NCBI GenBank assembly: GCA_002480925.1 | Contig: DLDA01000043.1 | Location: 2,839-36,958, forward strand | From: Lachnospiraceae bacterium UBA7784 | Lineage (GTDB): Bacteria > Bacillota > Clostridia > Lachnospirales > Lachnospiraceae | Direction of reading: 5' to 3' | DNA: 34,120 bases | In this document: one piece after another, positions 5,981 to 14,282 of the stretch | How positions within the stretch are numbered: the stretch's first letter is position 1 | Layout: each line of letters opens with the position of its first letter | Translations under genes and position numbers: made by a program | Notes under the pieces: model-generated | What the model saw: only the letters and a program-made list of their open reading frames with translations | Told to the model about the DNA's origin: nothing | The model's database searches: none

Positions 5981-7573
5981 TCAGCCACTCTCACACCATC
6001 CATAGCTGCCGATGTGATCCCTCCTGCGTAGCCGGCGCCCTCTCCGCATGGATAGAGGCCACGGATTGATGACTGGAAGGATGAGTCGCGCGGTATTCGA
6101 ACCGGACTTGAGGTGCGGCTCTCTACTCCGCTGAGGATCGCGTCAGGACGGGCGAAGCCCTTTATCCTTTTATCGAAATAGTTCATACCCTCTATAAAGG
6201 CATTTTCTATATCAGGGGAGAATATTCCCCGGAGATTTGTAAGCTTATGGCCTCCCTTAGTCAGGGATTCGAAGTCGCCGTAGCATGAGCTTTCCTTGTC
6301 AGAGACGAAGTCTGCAAAAAGCTGCTGGGGGATAAGTCCATCGCAGAGATCATAGGCCCTCTTCTCAAGAGAGCGCTGGTACTTTATGGCACCCAGCGGA
6401 TCATTCAGGTCATATTCCCCCTCACCTACTGATACGACAATAGCGGAATTGGCGTTTGCTGAATCTCTGGCGTAGTCGCTCATACCGTTTACAGCCAGAA
6501 GGCCCTGCTCAGATGAAGCGTTTACCACATATCCGCCCGGACACATACAGAATGAATAGACATGCCGCCTTTCTCCATTCATGGACAGGCGATAGGGTGC
6601 TGGCGGAAGGACCGCTGCTGCTTGGTCTCCGTACTGGGCCCGGCTGATGAAGTCCTGAGGATGCTCGACACGAAAGCCTACGGCAAATTCCTTTGCCTGC
6701 ATAGGGACTCCCTGACTATAGAGCTGATAAAAGGTATCCCTGGCTGAATGTCCTATGGCCAGGATCAGATCATCTGTCTCTATCTGGTCTATCACTCCAT
6801 TATGTTCTGTCTCTATGCCTCTTACATGAGATGACTCTATTATGATCCTGCTAAGTCTGGTCTGGAATCTCACCTCCCCGCCCTTTTCCTCTATGGCTCT
6901 TCTTATGTTTCCTATCACGCCAGTAAGGCGGTCTGTCCCTATATGGGGCTTTGCGTCATAGAGTATCTCCTCCGGCGCGCCGTATTTCACAAAGGTCTCA
7001 AGCACGAACCTGTTGCGGCCCTCCCTGTCATGGACTCCTGTATTAAGCTTGCCGTCAGAAAAGGCTCCTGCCCCTCCCTCTCCGAACTGGACATTGGAGT
7101 CAGGACGGAGGTGACCTGTCCTGAAGAATTCCTCTACATCGGCCTTTCTCTTCTCACCCGGTTCTCCTCTTTCTATTATAATAGGATAGCGGCCCTCTTC
7201 AGCGAGGATAAGTCCCGCGAAAAGACCGGCAGGACCTAAGCCTACGACTACAGGGCGTTTGCGTGAGGTGAGAGGTGTGAGGTGCGAGGTCTGAAGTCTT
7301 ATGTTTTATCCTATATACTTTTTTCTCGTATCTTCTAATATTTTTTATATGGCGATCTGTCAGGAGCTTCCTTTCGTTGAAGGCTCCAAAAACGGCTACC
7401 TGGTATAAAAGAACAACGTCAGGCTTCTTCCTTGCATCGACAGATTTCCTAAGGATAGTAAGCCTGTCGATCGCACTCTCGCTTATACGAAGCCGCCCCG
7501 CCGCCTCGCGAAGAAGTCCCTTTTTTTCGTCCTCAAATGGAGTAAGCTTTATATTATCTATTACAATACCCAT
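5953..7573 (-). pseudogene. COG2509-type FAD-dependent dehydrogenase, frameshifted at a heptamer repeat
   Basis: Two reading frames together encode one flavoprotein. The first frame (7573 to about 7262) starts MGIVIDNIKL and contains RKSVDARKKPDVVLLYQV, the usual N-terminal domain of this uncharacterised oxidoreductase family. The second frame (about 7263 to 5953) contains the FAD-binding RPVVVGLGPAGLFAG, the stretch DSNVQFGEGGAGAFSDGKLN, and the C-terminal YPCGEGAGYAGGITSAAMDG. The second frame has no ATG, GTG or TTG between its upstream stop and the conserved Rossmann region, so full-length protein needs a frame change. The break falls in three 7-bp units (7264-7284), and loss of one unit would restore the frame. 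It may therefore be a phase-variable gene rather than a dead one; a sequencing error is also possible. The last residues (SFEMRASL) lie in a dispersed repeat. Confidence 0.75.
7264..7290 (-). repeat. Heptamer array inside the COG2509 reading frame
   Basis: On the coding strand the units CACCTCA, CACCTCT, CACCTCA follow one another, preceded by a partial unit. Seven is not a multiple of three, so gain or loss of units shifts the frame. This is the exact point where the flavoprotein frame breaks. Confidence 0.8.
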
Positions 7574-7840
7574 GAACCAATACCATTCTTTTCACTGATG
7601 AGTCCAACTATTTCCTCACGCACCGATACCGCTCTTTTCCTGATGATTACAGCTGTTTCTTCACCTGTAAAACCGCTCTTTCCCTGATGACTACAGCTGT
7701 TTCTTCACCTGTAAAACCGCTCTTTCCCTGATGATTACAGCTGTTTCTTCACCTGTAAAACCGCTCTTTCTCTGATGATTACAGCTGTTTTTTCACCTAT
7801 CGATACCGGCCTTTTCCCTGATGAACCCAGCTATTTCCTC
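7574..7840 (-). repeat. Six-unit tandem array of about 44 bp derived from the miaA 3' end
   Basis: Units lie at 7797-7840 (inside miaA), 7753-7796, 7709-7752, 7665-7708, 7620-7664 and 7574-7619. The three central copies are nearly identical; the outer ones are diverged and slightly longer. The unit inside miaA encodes EEIAGFIREKAGIDR, and the extracopies keep the same sequence pattern (GTGAAGAAACAGCTG, ATCATCAGGGAAAG). The array fills the whole gap from the miaA stop to the ATG of the next gene. Confidence 0.9.
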
Positions 7841-8725
7841 TGTGTCTGCGAAGTCTCTTCTGTCGATCCAGATCACCTCGGGATAGCGCCTGAAAAATGT
7901 CAGCTGTCTCTTGGCGAAGTGCCTGGAATCCTGCTTTATAAGCTCTATTGCCCGATCAAGCGTAGTCTCTTTTCGAAAATATGAAAACAGCTCGCGATAG
8001 CCTATGGCCTTTGCGGCAGTACAGTCCCTTTCTCCGATCCGGTCATATATCAATCGGGCCTCATCGACAAGACCTGCCTCTATCATTGCGTCCACTCTTT
8101 TATCGATCCGCTCATAAAGCTTCTTCCTGTCATCTGTTATCACAAAAAAGGACAGATCATAGGGAGAGCTTTTCTGCCTCTGCCCGTCGTTATGGTCTGA
8201 GATCTTCTCTCCGTGGATACGGTAATACTCTATGGCCCTTATTACCCTCTTTACGTTTCCGGCAGGGATCCTTTCTGCGCTCCTGGGATCTACATTGAAA
8301 AGTCTCTGATGCAGGGCCTCATTTCCATGCTCCCTTGCGTATTCCCAGAGGCTGTCGCGAAAGGCAGTATCTCCATCCTCATCACCGAAGTCTATGCCAT
8401 AGGCCAGGGCCTGGATATAGAATCCGGTCCCACCGCATATTATCGGTATCTCTCCGTCACCATAGATCCTCTCCATAGCACCCTTTGCCATGGAGACAAA
8501 CTCTGTCACATCATAACTCTCCTCGGGCTCTAGTATATCGATCCCGAAGTGCCTTACTCCATGCATCTCTCTTCTTGTGATCTTGGCTGTTCCTATATCC
8601 ATGCCCCTGTAGACCTGCATTGAGTCAGCTGAAATCACTGAACCCTTAATCATCCTTGCCAGAGCAACGGATGCAGCTGATTTTCCTACTGCTGTAGGAC
8701 CTGAAATGATTATTAGCTTATTCAT
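7793..8725 (-). CDS. miaA: tRNA dimethylallyltransferase
   Basis: MiaA transfers a dimethylallyl group to N6 of adenine-37 in tRNAs that read codons beginning with U, the first step to (m)s2i6A. The 310-residue protein has the P-loop GPTAVGKSAAS (residues 9-19), the DSMQVYRGMDIGTAK segment that binds substrate, HFGIDILEPEESYDV, and the GGTGFYIQAL motif, in the family order. The start at 8725 is chosen because its ATG overlaps the TGA of the upstream flavoprotein (ATGA) and AAAGGG lies 6 nt before it. An upstream in-frame start would extend 14 residues that are not family-like. The last 15 codons form the first unit of a tandem repeat that continues past the stop, so the C terminus may have been remodelled by duplication. 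Confidence 0.95.
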   Translation of the reverse strand: MNKLIIISGPTAVGKSAASVALARMIKGSVISADSMQVYRGMDIGTAKITRREMHGVRHFGIDILEPEESYDVTEFVSMAKGAMERIYGDGEIPIICGGTGFYIQALAYGIDFGDEDGDTAFRDSLWEYAREHGNEALHQRLFNVDPRSAERIPAGNVKRVIRAIEYYRIHGEKISDHNDGQRQKSSPYDLSFFVITDDRKKLYERIDKRVDAMIEAGLVDEARLIYDRIGERDCTAAKAIGYRELFSYFRKETTLDRAIELIKQDSRHFAKRQLTFFRRYPEVIWIDRRDFADTEEIAGFIREKAGIDR

Positions 8726-9906
8726 AGGACACCCTTTCCGGCAGCATGGCCTGATGAAAATGCCCACTGCAGATTATAGCCTCCGCAGATCCCATCCACA
8801 TCGACTATCTCTCCGCAGACGAAAAGTCCCGGGATCCCTTTTATCGACAGGTCGCAAGACAGCTCACTAAACGGCACTCCGCCCGATGTGGTCTGGGCCG
8901 ACCCGAAGCCCTTTGATCCCTTTATCCTAAGGACTATACCCCTTGTCCTTGGAGGACGTCCATCCCATTCTCCTATAGTCATGCTCTTTCCCATCAGGGC
9001 CTTGGCAAGCTTTCTTGGAAAAAAGCCACTGACTAATAGCCAGGTCATGTCTGTTTCCTTAAGGCTCTCTGCTGCCATCTGCATATATTCATATATGGCA
9101 CTCTCATCTATCTCAGGGAGCAGGTCAACAGCTATCTCAACATCCTTTCCCTGATCAAGGGCTCTTACTGCCTTTGAGGACAGCTGAAAGACAGGAATAC
9201 CCGATATCCCGAAATCCGTGATCTGCAGGTTGCCATAAGAGCTTCCTGCTTCTTTGCCTTCTATTAGAAGAGTAAGCCCTGCATCAACTCTTACTCCTGA
9301 TGCTTTTTTAAGAAAAGAATCCTCTGTCACCAGCGGAACAAGGGCTGGAGAGGGATCAATAAGCCCGACCCCAAGCTCACTTAGAAATGAAAAACCATCC
9401 CCGCTGCTTCCTGAGCCGGGAGCGGCCAGACCACCAGTTGAAAGTATCACTGCATCAGACTCATATGAGTATCCATCCGTATCGACAAGAAATCTGTTTG
9501 TCTTTTTCCTGATAGCTCTTACTGTCTTTCCTCCCTTTATCTTTACCCCGAGCCGCTCTGCCCTTGATATAAGAGCGAGCTGTATGGACTCAGCCGAGAG
9601 GCTTGCCGGGTAGCACCATCCATCCCTTTCTGTTGTCATGACTCCTAAGTCCCTGAAGAAGTCGATCAGAGCCTCGTTTCCGAAGGCATCTATCACAGCC
9701 ATCATCCGCTTCCTGTCATCAGTGTTGTAGCAGCAAGCATCCATATGTCGGTTTGTGAAATTACATCTGCCATTTCCGGTAGAAAGGATCTTTCTTCCGG
9801 CCTCGCTGTTTTTTTCAAGGATCATGACCCTGCCGCCTCCCTCTGCGGCAGTGATCGAGGCCATGAGTCCGGCAGGGCCGCCTCCTATGACTATGATTTC
9901 TTTCAT
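8722..9906 (-). CDS. BaiN/RdsA-type NAD(P)/FAD-dependent oxidoreductase
   Basis: This 394-residue flavoprotein belongs to the HI0933/YhiN family. It opens with the FAD dinucleotide-binding motif IVIGGGPAGLMAS and then has the family signature EAGRKILSTGNGRCNFTN (about residues 35-52). The C-terminal part carries TSGGVPFSELS, LFVCGEIVDVDGICGGYNLQ and WAFSSGHAAG, which close the FAD site. Members are linked to bile acid reduction (BaiN) in some gut clostridia, but the family is broad and the substrate here is unknown. Its ATG overlaps the flippase stop (TAATG) and its own stop overlaps the miaA start, so the three are translationally coupled. The pairing with miaA is positional only; no functional link can be read from sequence. 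Confidence 0.85.
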   Translation of the reverse strand: MKEIIVIGGGPAGLMASITAAEGGGRVMILEKNSEAGRKILSTGNGRCNFTNRHMDACCYNTDDRKRMMAVIDAFGNEALIDFFRDLGVMTTERDGWCYPASLSAESIQLALISRAERLGVKIKGGKTVRAIRKKTNRFLVDTDGYSYESDAVILSTGGLAAPGSGSSGDGFSFLSELGVGLIDPSPALVPLVTEDSFLKKASGVRVDAGLTLLIEGKEAGSSYGNLQITDFGISGIPVFQLSSKAVRALDQGKDVEIAVDLLPEIDESAIYEYMQMAAESLKETDMTWLLVSGFFPRKLAKALMGKSMTIGEWDGRPPRTRGIVLRIKGSKGFGSAQTTSGGVPFSELSCDLSIKGIPGLFVCGEIVDVDGICGGYNLQWAFSSGHAAGKGVL

Positions 9907-11561
9907 TAGAGAAGATGCATCCTTTCAGCTATGGCAATAAGCCTGTTTCCATGAGGTATACGTCTTAGCTCCTCCTCTGTAATCCCCTTTAGCAGAAGCA
10001 TCACTACAAAGTATACGAATACACCCGCAAAGAATGCAAGGATGGTTCCAAGCGCATTTGAACCTGTAAGGCCCTCTGCCAGTATATAGACCAGATAGAC
10101 TGCTATTCCCATTATGACTGACCCTGCAAGAGGGGTGATATAGGTAGACCTCACGTCCTGATGGGTCCCCGAATACTTTATCACTGCCCTCCCATTCAGC
10201 AGGCACATAAGAAACGCATAGAAGGCATTCGCCAGTATCACAGCATAGATTCCAAGGTTGAAAAGCTGCATTGCCCCGACGAGAAAGACAGCCTGAAGGA
10301 CAAGCGAGATCGCTGCATTCTTTACCGGTATTCTAAGCTTGTCTATTCCCTGCAGAAGTCCGTTGCTTAGGGTGGAAAGAGAATAGAAAAGTACCGATAC
10401 TGCTCCTACCATAAGCATATATGCAGAGGTAGGATCCGTATCAGAGAAAAGAAGTCTCTGGACAGGACCTGCCAGTGCGAAGATCCCGATCGTACATGGA
10501 AAGGCTATTACCATTATAAATCTTGTCGCAGAATGGATCTTTGCTCTTACGTCTGCCATATCCCCTCCCTTATAGGAGGTGATGAGTGCCGGCACCGATG
10601 AGGCTGCTATCGATGAAGCTATAGAAATAGGCACATTTATTATAACCCTATACTGTCCGGCATAGACACCCCACCAGACATCTATCGTATGCTGCTTTAT
10701 GCCCTGAAAGAGAGCATAGTTCTTAAAGATTGCCTGATCTATTATAGAGGAGATATTATAAAGTGTCGTTGACAGAAGGACAGGAACTATAGTAGAAAGG
10801 AGCAACCAGAGGATATCCCCGTATTTCTCATGGCCTCCTGTCTTATCCTTTCTCATCATCCGCCTGAAGCGCTTACGGTAGATTGATATCACAAAGATAA
10901 GAAATGCCAGGGATGTAAGGGCTCCCATGGCTGTACCAAGAGTTCCTCCGGCAGCTCCCCAGGCCGCAGCATACTCAGCTTTATCTCCAAGCACAGCTCC
11001 GGCCTTTGCTCCGAAGGAATAAAGGAAATATGCGGCAACCACTGATACCACAGCATTTACTATCTGCTCTGCTATCTGAGACAGGGCCGTAGGCATCATG
11101 CTGTTTAGCCCCTGGAAAAATCCGCGCAGGACTCCTGCTATAGCCACAAGAAATATGACCGGAGCCAGGACCTTTAGGGCTATAGAAGCCAGAGGGGTCG
11201 CCAGAAGCCTTGCTGTAAAGAAATCCGCTCCGAACCATACGACAAGAGCGAAGCTTCCTCCGCTTACCGTAGCAAAAAGAAGCGCTCCCTTCAAGAATCT
11301 CCAGGCATTTCTCACCTGACCCTCTGCCATCCTTGTTGCTACAAGCTTTGAGACTGCGAGAGGAATACTGTATGAGGATATAAGCAGGATCAGATTGTAG
11401 ATCTCGAATGCTGTCCCGTAATAGTTGTTTCCCTCCTTGCCTATTATGGCTGTGAGCGGCAGCCTGTAGACAAGGCCTATCACCCTGCTTATTATCGAGG
11501 CAACCGCAAGCAGCGACCCCTGCATCAGAAAGTTCACATCGCTCTTTTTGGCACGGCTCAT
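9906..11561 (-). CDS. SpoVB/YtgP-type polysaccharide or lipid flippase (MOP superfamily)
   Basis: The protein of about 551 residues is almost wholly hydrophobic, with roughly 14 membrane helices, and matches the MATE/MOP exporter layout of the SpoVB-MurJ-Wzx group. Visible family features are FLMQGSLLAVASIISRVIGL at the N terminus, GNNYYGTAFEIYNLILLIS, LRGFFQGLNSMMPTALSQIA and the later GLLQGIDKLRIPVKNA. These proteins flip lipid-linked precursors such as lipid II or undecaprenyl-linked sugars across the membrane; which one here is not determinable. The ATG at 11561 follows the ybeY stop by 4 nt, with GGAAGGG about 10 nt upstream; an upstream in-frame start would overlap ybeY by 26 bp. Linkage to cell-envelope metabolism is inference from the family. 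Confidence 0.85.
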   Translation of the reverse strand: MSRAKKSDVNFLMQGSLLAVASIISRVIGLVYRLPLTAIIGKEGNNYYGTAFEIYNLILLISSYSIPLAVSKLVATRMAEGQVRNAWRFLKGALLFATVSGGSFALVVWFGADFFTARLLATPLASIALKVLAPVIFLVAIAGVLRGFFQGLNSMMPTALSQIAEQIVNAVVSVVAAYFLYSFGAKAGAVLGDKAEYAAAWGAAGGTLGTAMGALTSLAFLIFVISIYRKRFRRMMRKDKTGGHEKYGDILWLLLSTIVPVLLSTTLYNISSIIDQAIFKNYALFQGIKQHTIDVWWGVYAGQYRVIINVPISIASSIAASSVPALITSYKGGDMADVRAKIHSATRFIMVIAFPCTIGIFALAGPVQRLLFSDTDPTSAYMLMVGAVSVLFYSLSTLSNGLLQGIDKLRIPVKNAAISLVLQAVFLVGAMQLFNLGIYAVILANAFYAFLMCLLNGRAVIKYSGTHQDVRSTYITPLAGSVIMGIAVYLVYILAEGLTGSNALGTILAFFAGVFVYFVVMLLLKGITEEELRRIPHGNRLIAIAERMHLL

Positions 11562-11565
11562 CTCG

Positions 11566-12063
11566 TCAGTCCCTTCCGATTCCCAGACCATTTAGTATCT
11601 GGTCCTCTAATCTCTCCATCTCCTTTGCCTCGTCTGACCTCACATGATCATAGCCCAGCAGATGGAGCATACTGTGAGCTATCAGAAAGGCATATTCTCT
11701 TCTGACCGGGTGGCCGAATTCTGCTGCCTGATCAATGACTTTCCTGGTGCAGAGGACTATATCTCCCAGGACCACCTCTCCTGTATCCGGATCCCTTATA
11801 TCATCACATTCATCAATAAAGGAAAAGTCTCCCGGTGCCGGAAAGGTAAGCATTGGAAAAGACAGGACATCAGTCACCCGGTCCACATTCCGAAACTCCT
11901 TGTTTTCTACATGGATCTCCTCCTCGCTTACCAGTGACAGGGAGACCTGGACAGGATAAGGGAAGGATAAAAGGTCAAGCGTTTCACTTATCACCGACTC
12001 TGCAAGCTCCTTATAGTCAGAGTCAAGTCCATCTGTTACGAGATCATCAATCAGTAAGGTCAT
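11566..12063 (-). CDS. ybeY: Endoribonuclease YbeY, 16S rRNA maturation
   Basis: YbeY is a zinc-dependent single-strand endoribonuclease needed for 16S rRNA 3'-end processing and ribosome quality control. The 165-residue product has the usual length and the diagnostic metal-binding motif HSMLHLLGYDH (H-x3-H-x5-H) near residues 130-142, preceded by GEVVLGDIVLC and followed by EAKEMERLEDQIL. It sits directly downstream of the phoH and PgpH-like genes, the standard Firmicute arrangement, which supports the call. The gap to the upstream gene is 28 bp. Confidence 0.95.
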   Translation of the reverse strand: MTLLIDDLVTDGLDSDYKELAESVISETLDLLSFPYPVQVSLSLVSEEEIHVENKEFRNVDRVTDVLSFPMLTFPAPGDFSFIDECDDIRDPDTGEVVLGDIVLCTRKVIDQAAEFGHPVRREYAFLIAHSMLHLLGYDHVRSDEAKEMERLEDQILNGLGIGRD

Positions 12064-12091
12064 TGTTCTATCCTTTAATAAATCAAAAATG

Positions 12092-13354
12092 TCAGAGCTC
12101 TTTTACGAGCCTGTCCCTGATACGCAGGAACTGGTTTATGGAAATCCCGGAATCGTCATATATTCCTGAAAGCGAAAGGTCATTGAAGGCCTGATAGATA
12201 AGCATCTGCTTGTTCCAGCCGCTCTCCATCTGATCTCCCTTTCTCGATATGGCATCCAGCCGTCTTATCACCGAATCACACATATGGACTATGGCTGATT
12301 CCCTTGTCGTAGGCCGACGTATCAGTCCCTGATACTCATAGAGTATGGCTGTAAGCTTCTCCGGAAAGCCGTTTTCTGCGGCTATCTCCATTGCACAGTC
12401 TATCTCCTTATCACCCCTTATCAGGCCAACCCTGTAGTAGAGTCCGCCTGCGGCTGCAAGATAAGGATCTGCTCCTATCTCCTGAGCTGCCTTCAGGGAA
12501 AGGACTGACAGCTTCCTTGCCCTCTCATACTCATCTGCCGAAAAAAGCTTTATATCCTCTATCAGAGGATAATCGTTATCTATTATGGTCTGATAGCTGT
12601 ATCTTCTCTCCCGGCCTACCCATCCAGTCACAGCCGGCATGATAAGAACTCCGTAGATTGCTGTAGCAGTCGCCTCTATTGCCGCATAGATCAGATCAGT
12701 CCTTTCCAGAGAAAGCTTACTGAAATATCTTCCCGACAGGGGCAGGATGAACTGGACCGAGGCTGTCATGACTGAAAGGAAGGCCCTGTCAGCTCCACTC
12801 GCCTCTGTTATTACAGATGAAAGCATTACCGCAATGACCGCCTCACAATAGAGAATACAGACCGTATGCATATCCGAGCCCAAGCCGAAGACAAAGGAGC
12901 TTATTATGATAAATGAGCCGGTCATCGAAAGCAGTCTGTTCCTAAACGACGAAAGAAGAAGAGCCACTATCATGACAGGAGATAGATAGTCAGGCAGGAA
13001 AAATGTCAGGACAAATAATAGTCCCTCTGCTATCACATACAATACTGTAAAGGGCTCGTACTCGGTATCATCATACCAGAGTCTTCCTGACCTTCTCTCA
13101 TTTATCATGAAAAGGGCAAAGGTAAGACAGAGCGGAAGGATGACCAGAGCCTCGCAGAGGACTCCTCCTGTTGCCAGTCCGCCTCTGTAGGCATAGAGAC
13201 AGGCAGCTATCACGCTTACTGAAATAATGATGACTGTCATCATTACCCGTCTGGGATGAAGCCTTATCTCTGTCGTATAGGTCTTTTCTATCCTTACTGC
13301 CTCAGTGTCTGCGACGTTTTCCTGCTGCCTTCGTTTTTTCCTCATATTCTTCAT
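12092..13354 (-). CDS. Shortened PgpH/YqfF-like membrane protein with a degenerate HD domain
   Basis: Lying between phoH and ybeY, this gene holds the position of pgpH (yqfF), the 7TM-HD c-di-AMP phosphodiesterase of Firmicutes. The product is 420 residues against about 700 for PgpH. It has a basic cytoplasmic start, six to seven membrane helices (about 38-240) and a C-terminal soluble domain (about 255-420), but lacks the large extracellular domain. The soluble part keeps the HD-family frame: NDYPLIEDI, KAAQEIGADPYLAAAGGLYY, and ESAIVHMCDSVIRR. The metal ligands are gone: the expected YYHDIGK is YYRVGLI (residues 306-312), the early HHS is replaced by ERA, and the later HHG is YQG. I infer loss of hydrolase activity and possible retention of a sensing or scaffold role. 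The start overlaps phoH by about 50 bp; a start 9 bp later is also possible. Confidence 0.75.
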   Translation of the reverse strand: MKNMRKKRRQQENVADTEAVRIEKTYTTEIRLHPRRVMMTVIIISVSVIAACLYAYRGGLATGGVLCEALVILPLCLTFALFMINERRSGRLWYDDTEYEPFTVLYVIAEGLLFVLTFFLPDYLSPVMIVALLLSSFRNRLLSMTGSFIIISSFVFGLGSDMHTVCILYCEAVIAVMLSSVITEASGADRAFLSVMTASVQFILPLSGRYFSKLSLERTDLIYAAIEATATAIYGVLIMPAVTGWVGRERRYSYQTIIDNDYPLIEDIKLFSADEYERARKLSVLSLKAAQEIGADPYLAAAGGLYYRVGLIRGDKEIDCAMEIAAENGFPEKLTAILYEYQGLIRRPTTRESAIVHMCDSVIRRLDAISRKGDQMESGWNKQMLIYQAFNDLSLSGIYDDSGISINQFLRIRDRLVKEL

Positions 13355-14282
13355 AAGCTTTTACTATTTTTTGTACAAGAGGATGCCGCACTACATCTGC
13401 TCCTGTAAGCCTTACTACTCCGATCTCATCAACTCTGCGAAGTACCCTAAGGGCCACATCCAGACCGCTCTTGCTTCCGGCCGGCAGATCCTTCTGGGTC
13501 GCATCACCTGTGATCACCGCCTTGCTTCCGAAGCCTATCCTGGTAAGAAACATCTTCATCTGAGCAGGTGTGGTATTCTGGGCCTCATCGAGGATGATAA
13601 AGGCATTATCAAGGGTACGGCCTCTCATATAGGCAAGAGGTGCTACCTCTATGGTGCCCTTTTCCATATTTCTCTGGAAGGTCTCGGCACCCATTATCTG
13701 ATAGAGCGCATCGTAGAGCGGACGAAGATACGGGTCGATCTTGGACTGGAGATCTCCGGGCAAAAATCCCAGCTTCTCGCCTGCCTCTATAGCAGGACGG
13801 GTAAGGATTATCCTCTCTACCTCCTCATGAAGAAAGGCTGTGATACCTATCGCCATTGCCAGATAGGTCTTTCCTGTTCCTGCAGGTCCGACTCCGAAGG
13901 TGATCATCCTCTTTCTTATAGTATCCACATATTCCTTCTGTCCAAGAGTCTTTGGTTTTACCGGTCTTCCGGATACAGTATGGCAGATCACATCCGAATC
14001 AAGCGTGACCAGTGGATGCGTATCTGCATCCGTCTTATCCTCTATAGAAAGTGCATATCTGACATCTGAGTCTGTGATCTGGTGACCTCTCTTAGACAAA
14101 AGCAGAAGCTCATCAAATACCTTCCTGGCCCTGTCTGTATCTTGGCCGGACAGCTTGACCTGATCGCCTCTTAATATAAATGAGACAGAGAGCTCCTTTT
14201 CCAGCAGCTTCACATGTGAATCAAACTCACCGAAAATATTTCTTAAGTCCTTTTCAGGAACCTGCAGACTAATCTCTTCCAA
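13302..14282 (-). CDS. phoH: PhoH-family ATPase
   Basis: The 326-residue protein is a PhoH-type P-loop NTPase (PhoL/YbeZ group) related to superfamily 1 helicases. It carries an N-terminal RNA-binding-like domain (about 1-110), then GPAGTGKTYLA (Walker A, about 135-145), RPAIEAGEKLGFLPGDL, AFIILDEAQNTTP (Walker B) and TGDATQKDLP. In other bacteria it works with YbeY in RNA processing, and here it is two genes from ybeY. The start is a TTG at 14282 directly after the pdp stop codon (TAGTTG), with AAGG 6 nt upstream. No other start keeps the conserved N terminus. Confidence 0.93.
   Translation of the reverse strand: MEEISLQVPEKDLRNIFGEFDSHVKLLEKELSVSFILRGDQVKLSGQDTDRARKVFDELLLLSKRGHQITDSDVRYALSIEDKTDADTHPLVTLDSDVICHTVSGRPVKPKTLGQKEYVDTIRKRMITFGVGPAGTGKTYLAMAIGITAFLHEEVERIILTRPAIEAGEKLGFLPGDLQSKIDPYLRPLYDALYQIMGAETFQRNMEKGTIEVAPLAYMRGRTLDNAFIILDEAQNTTPAQMKMFLTRIGFGSKAVITGDATQKDLPAGSKSGLDVALRVLRRVDEIGVVRLTGADVVRHPLVQKIVKAYEEYEEKTKAAGKRRRH

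Noticed and set aside
7574..7840. CRISPR array
   Set aside because: The units abut without unique spacers and derive from the miaA 3' end; this is a plain tandem duplication.
13305..14069. Long plus-strand open frame (254 codons) opposite phoH
   Set aside because: It is the antisense shadow of a well-conserved gene, with no ribosome site and no recognisable protein features.
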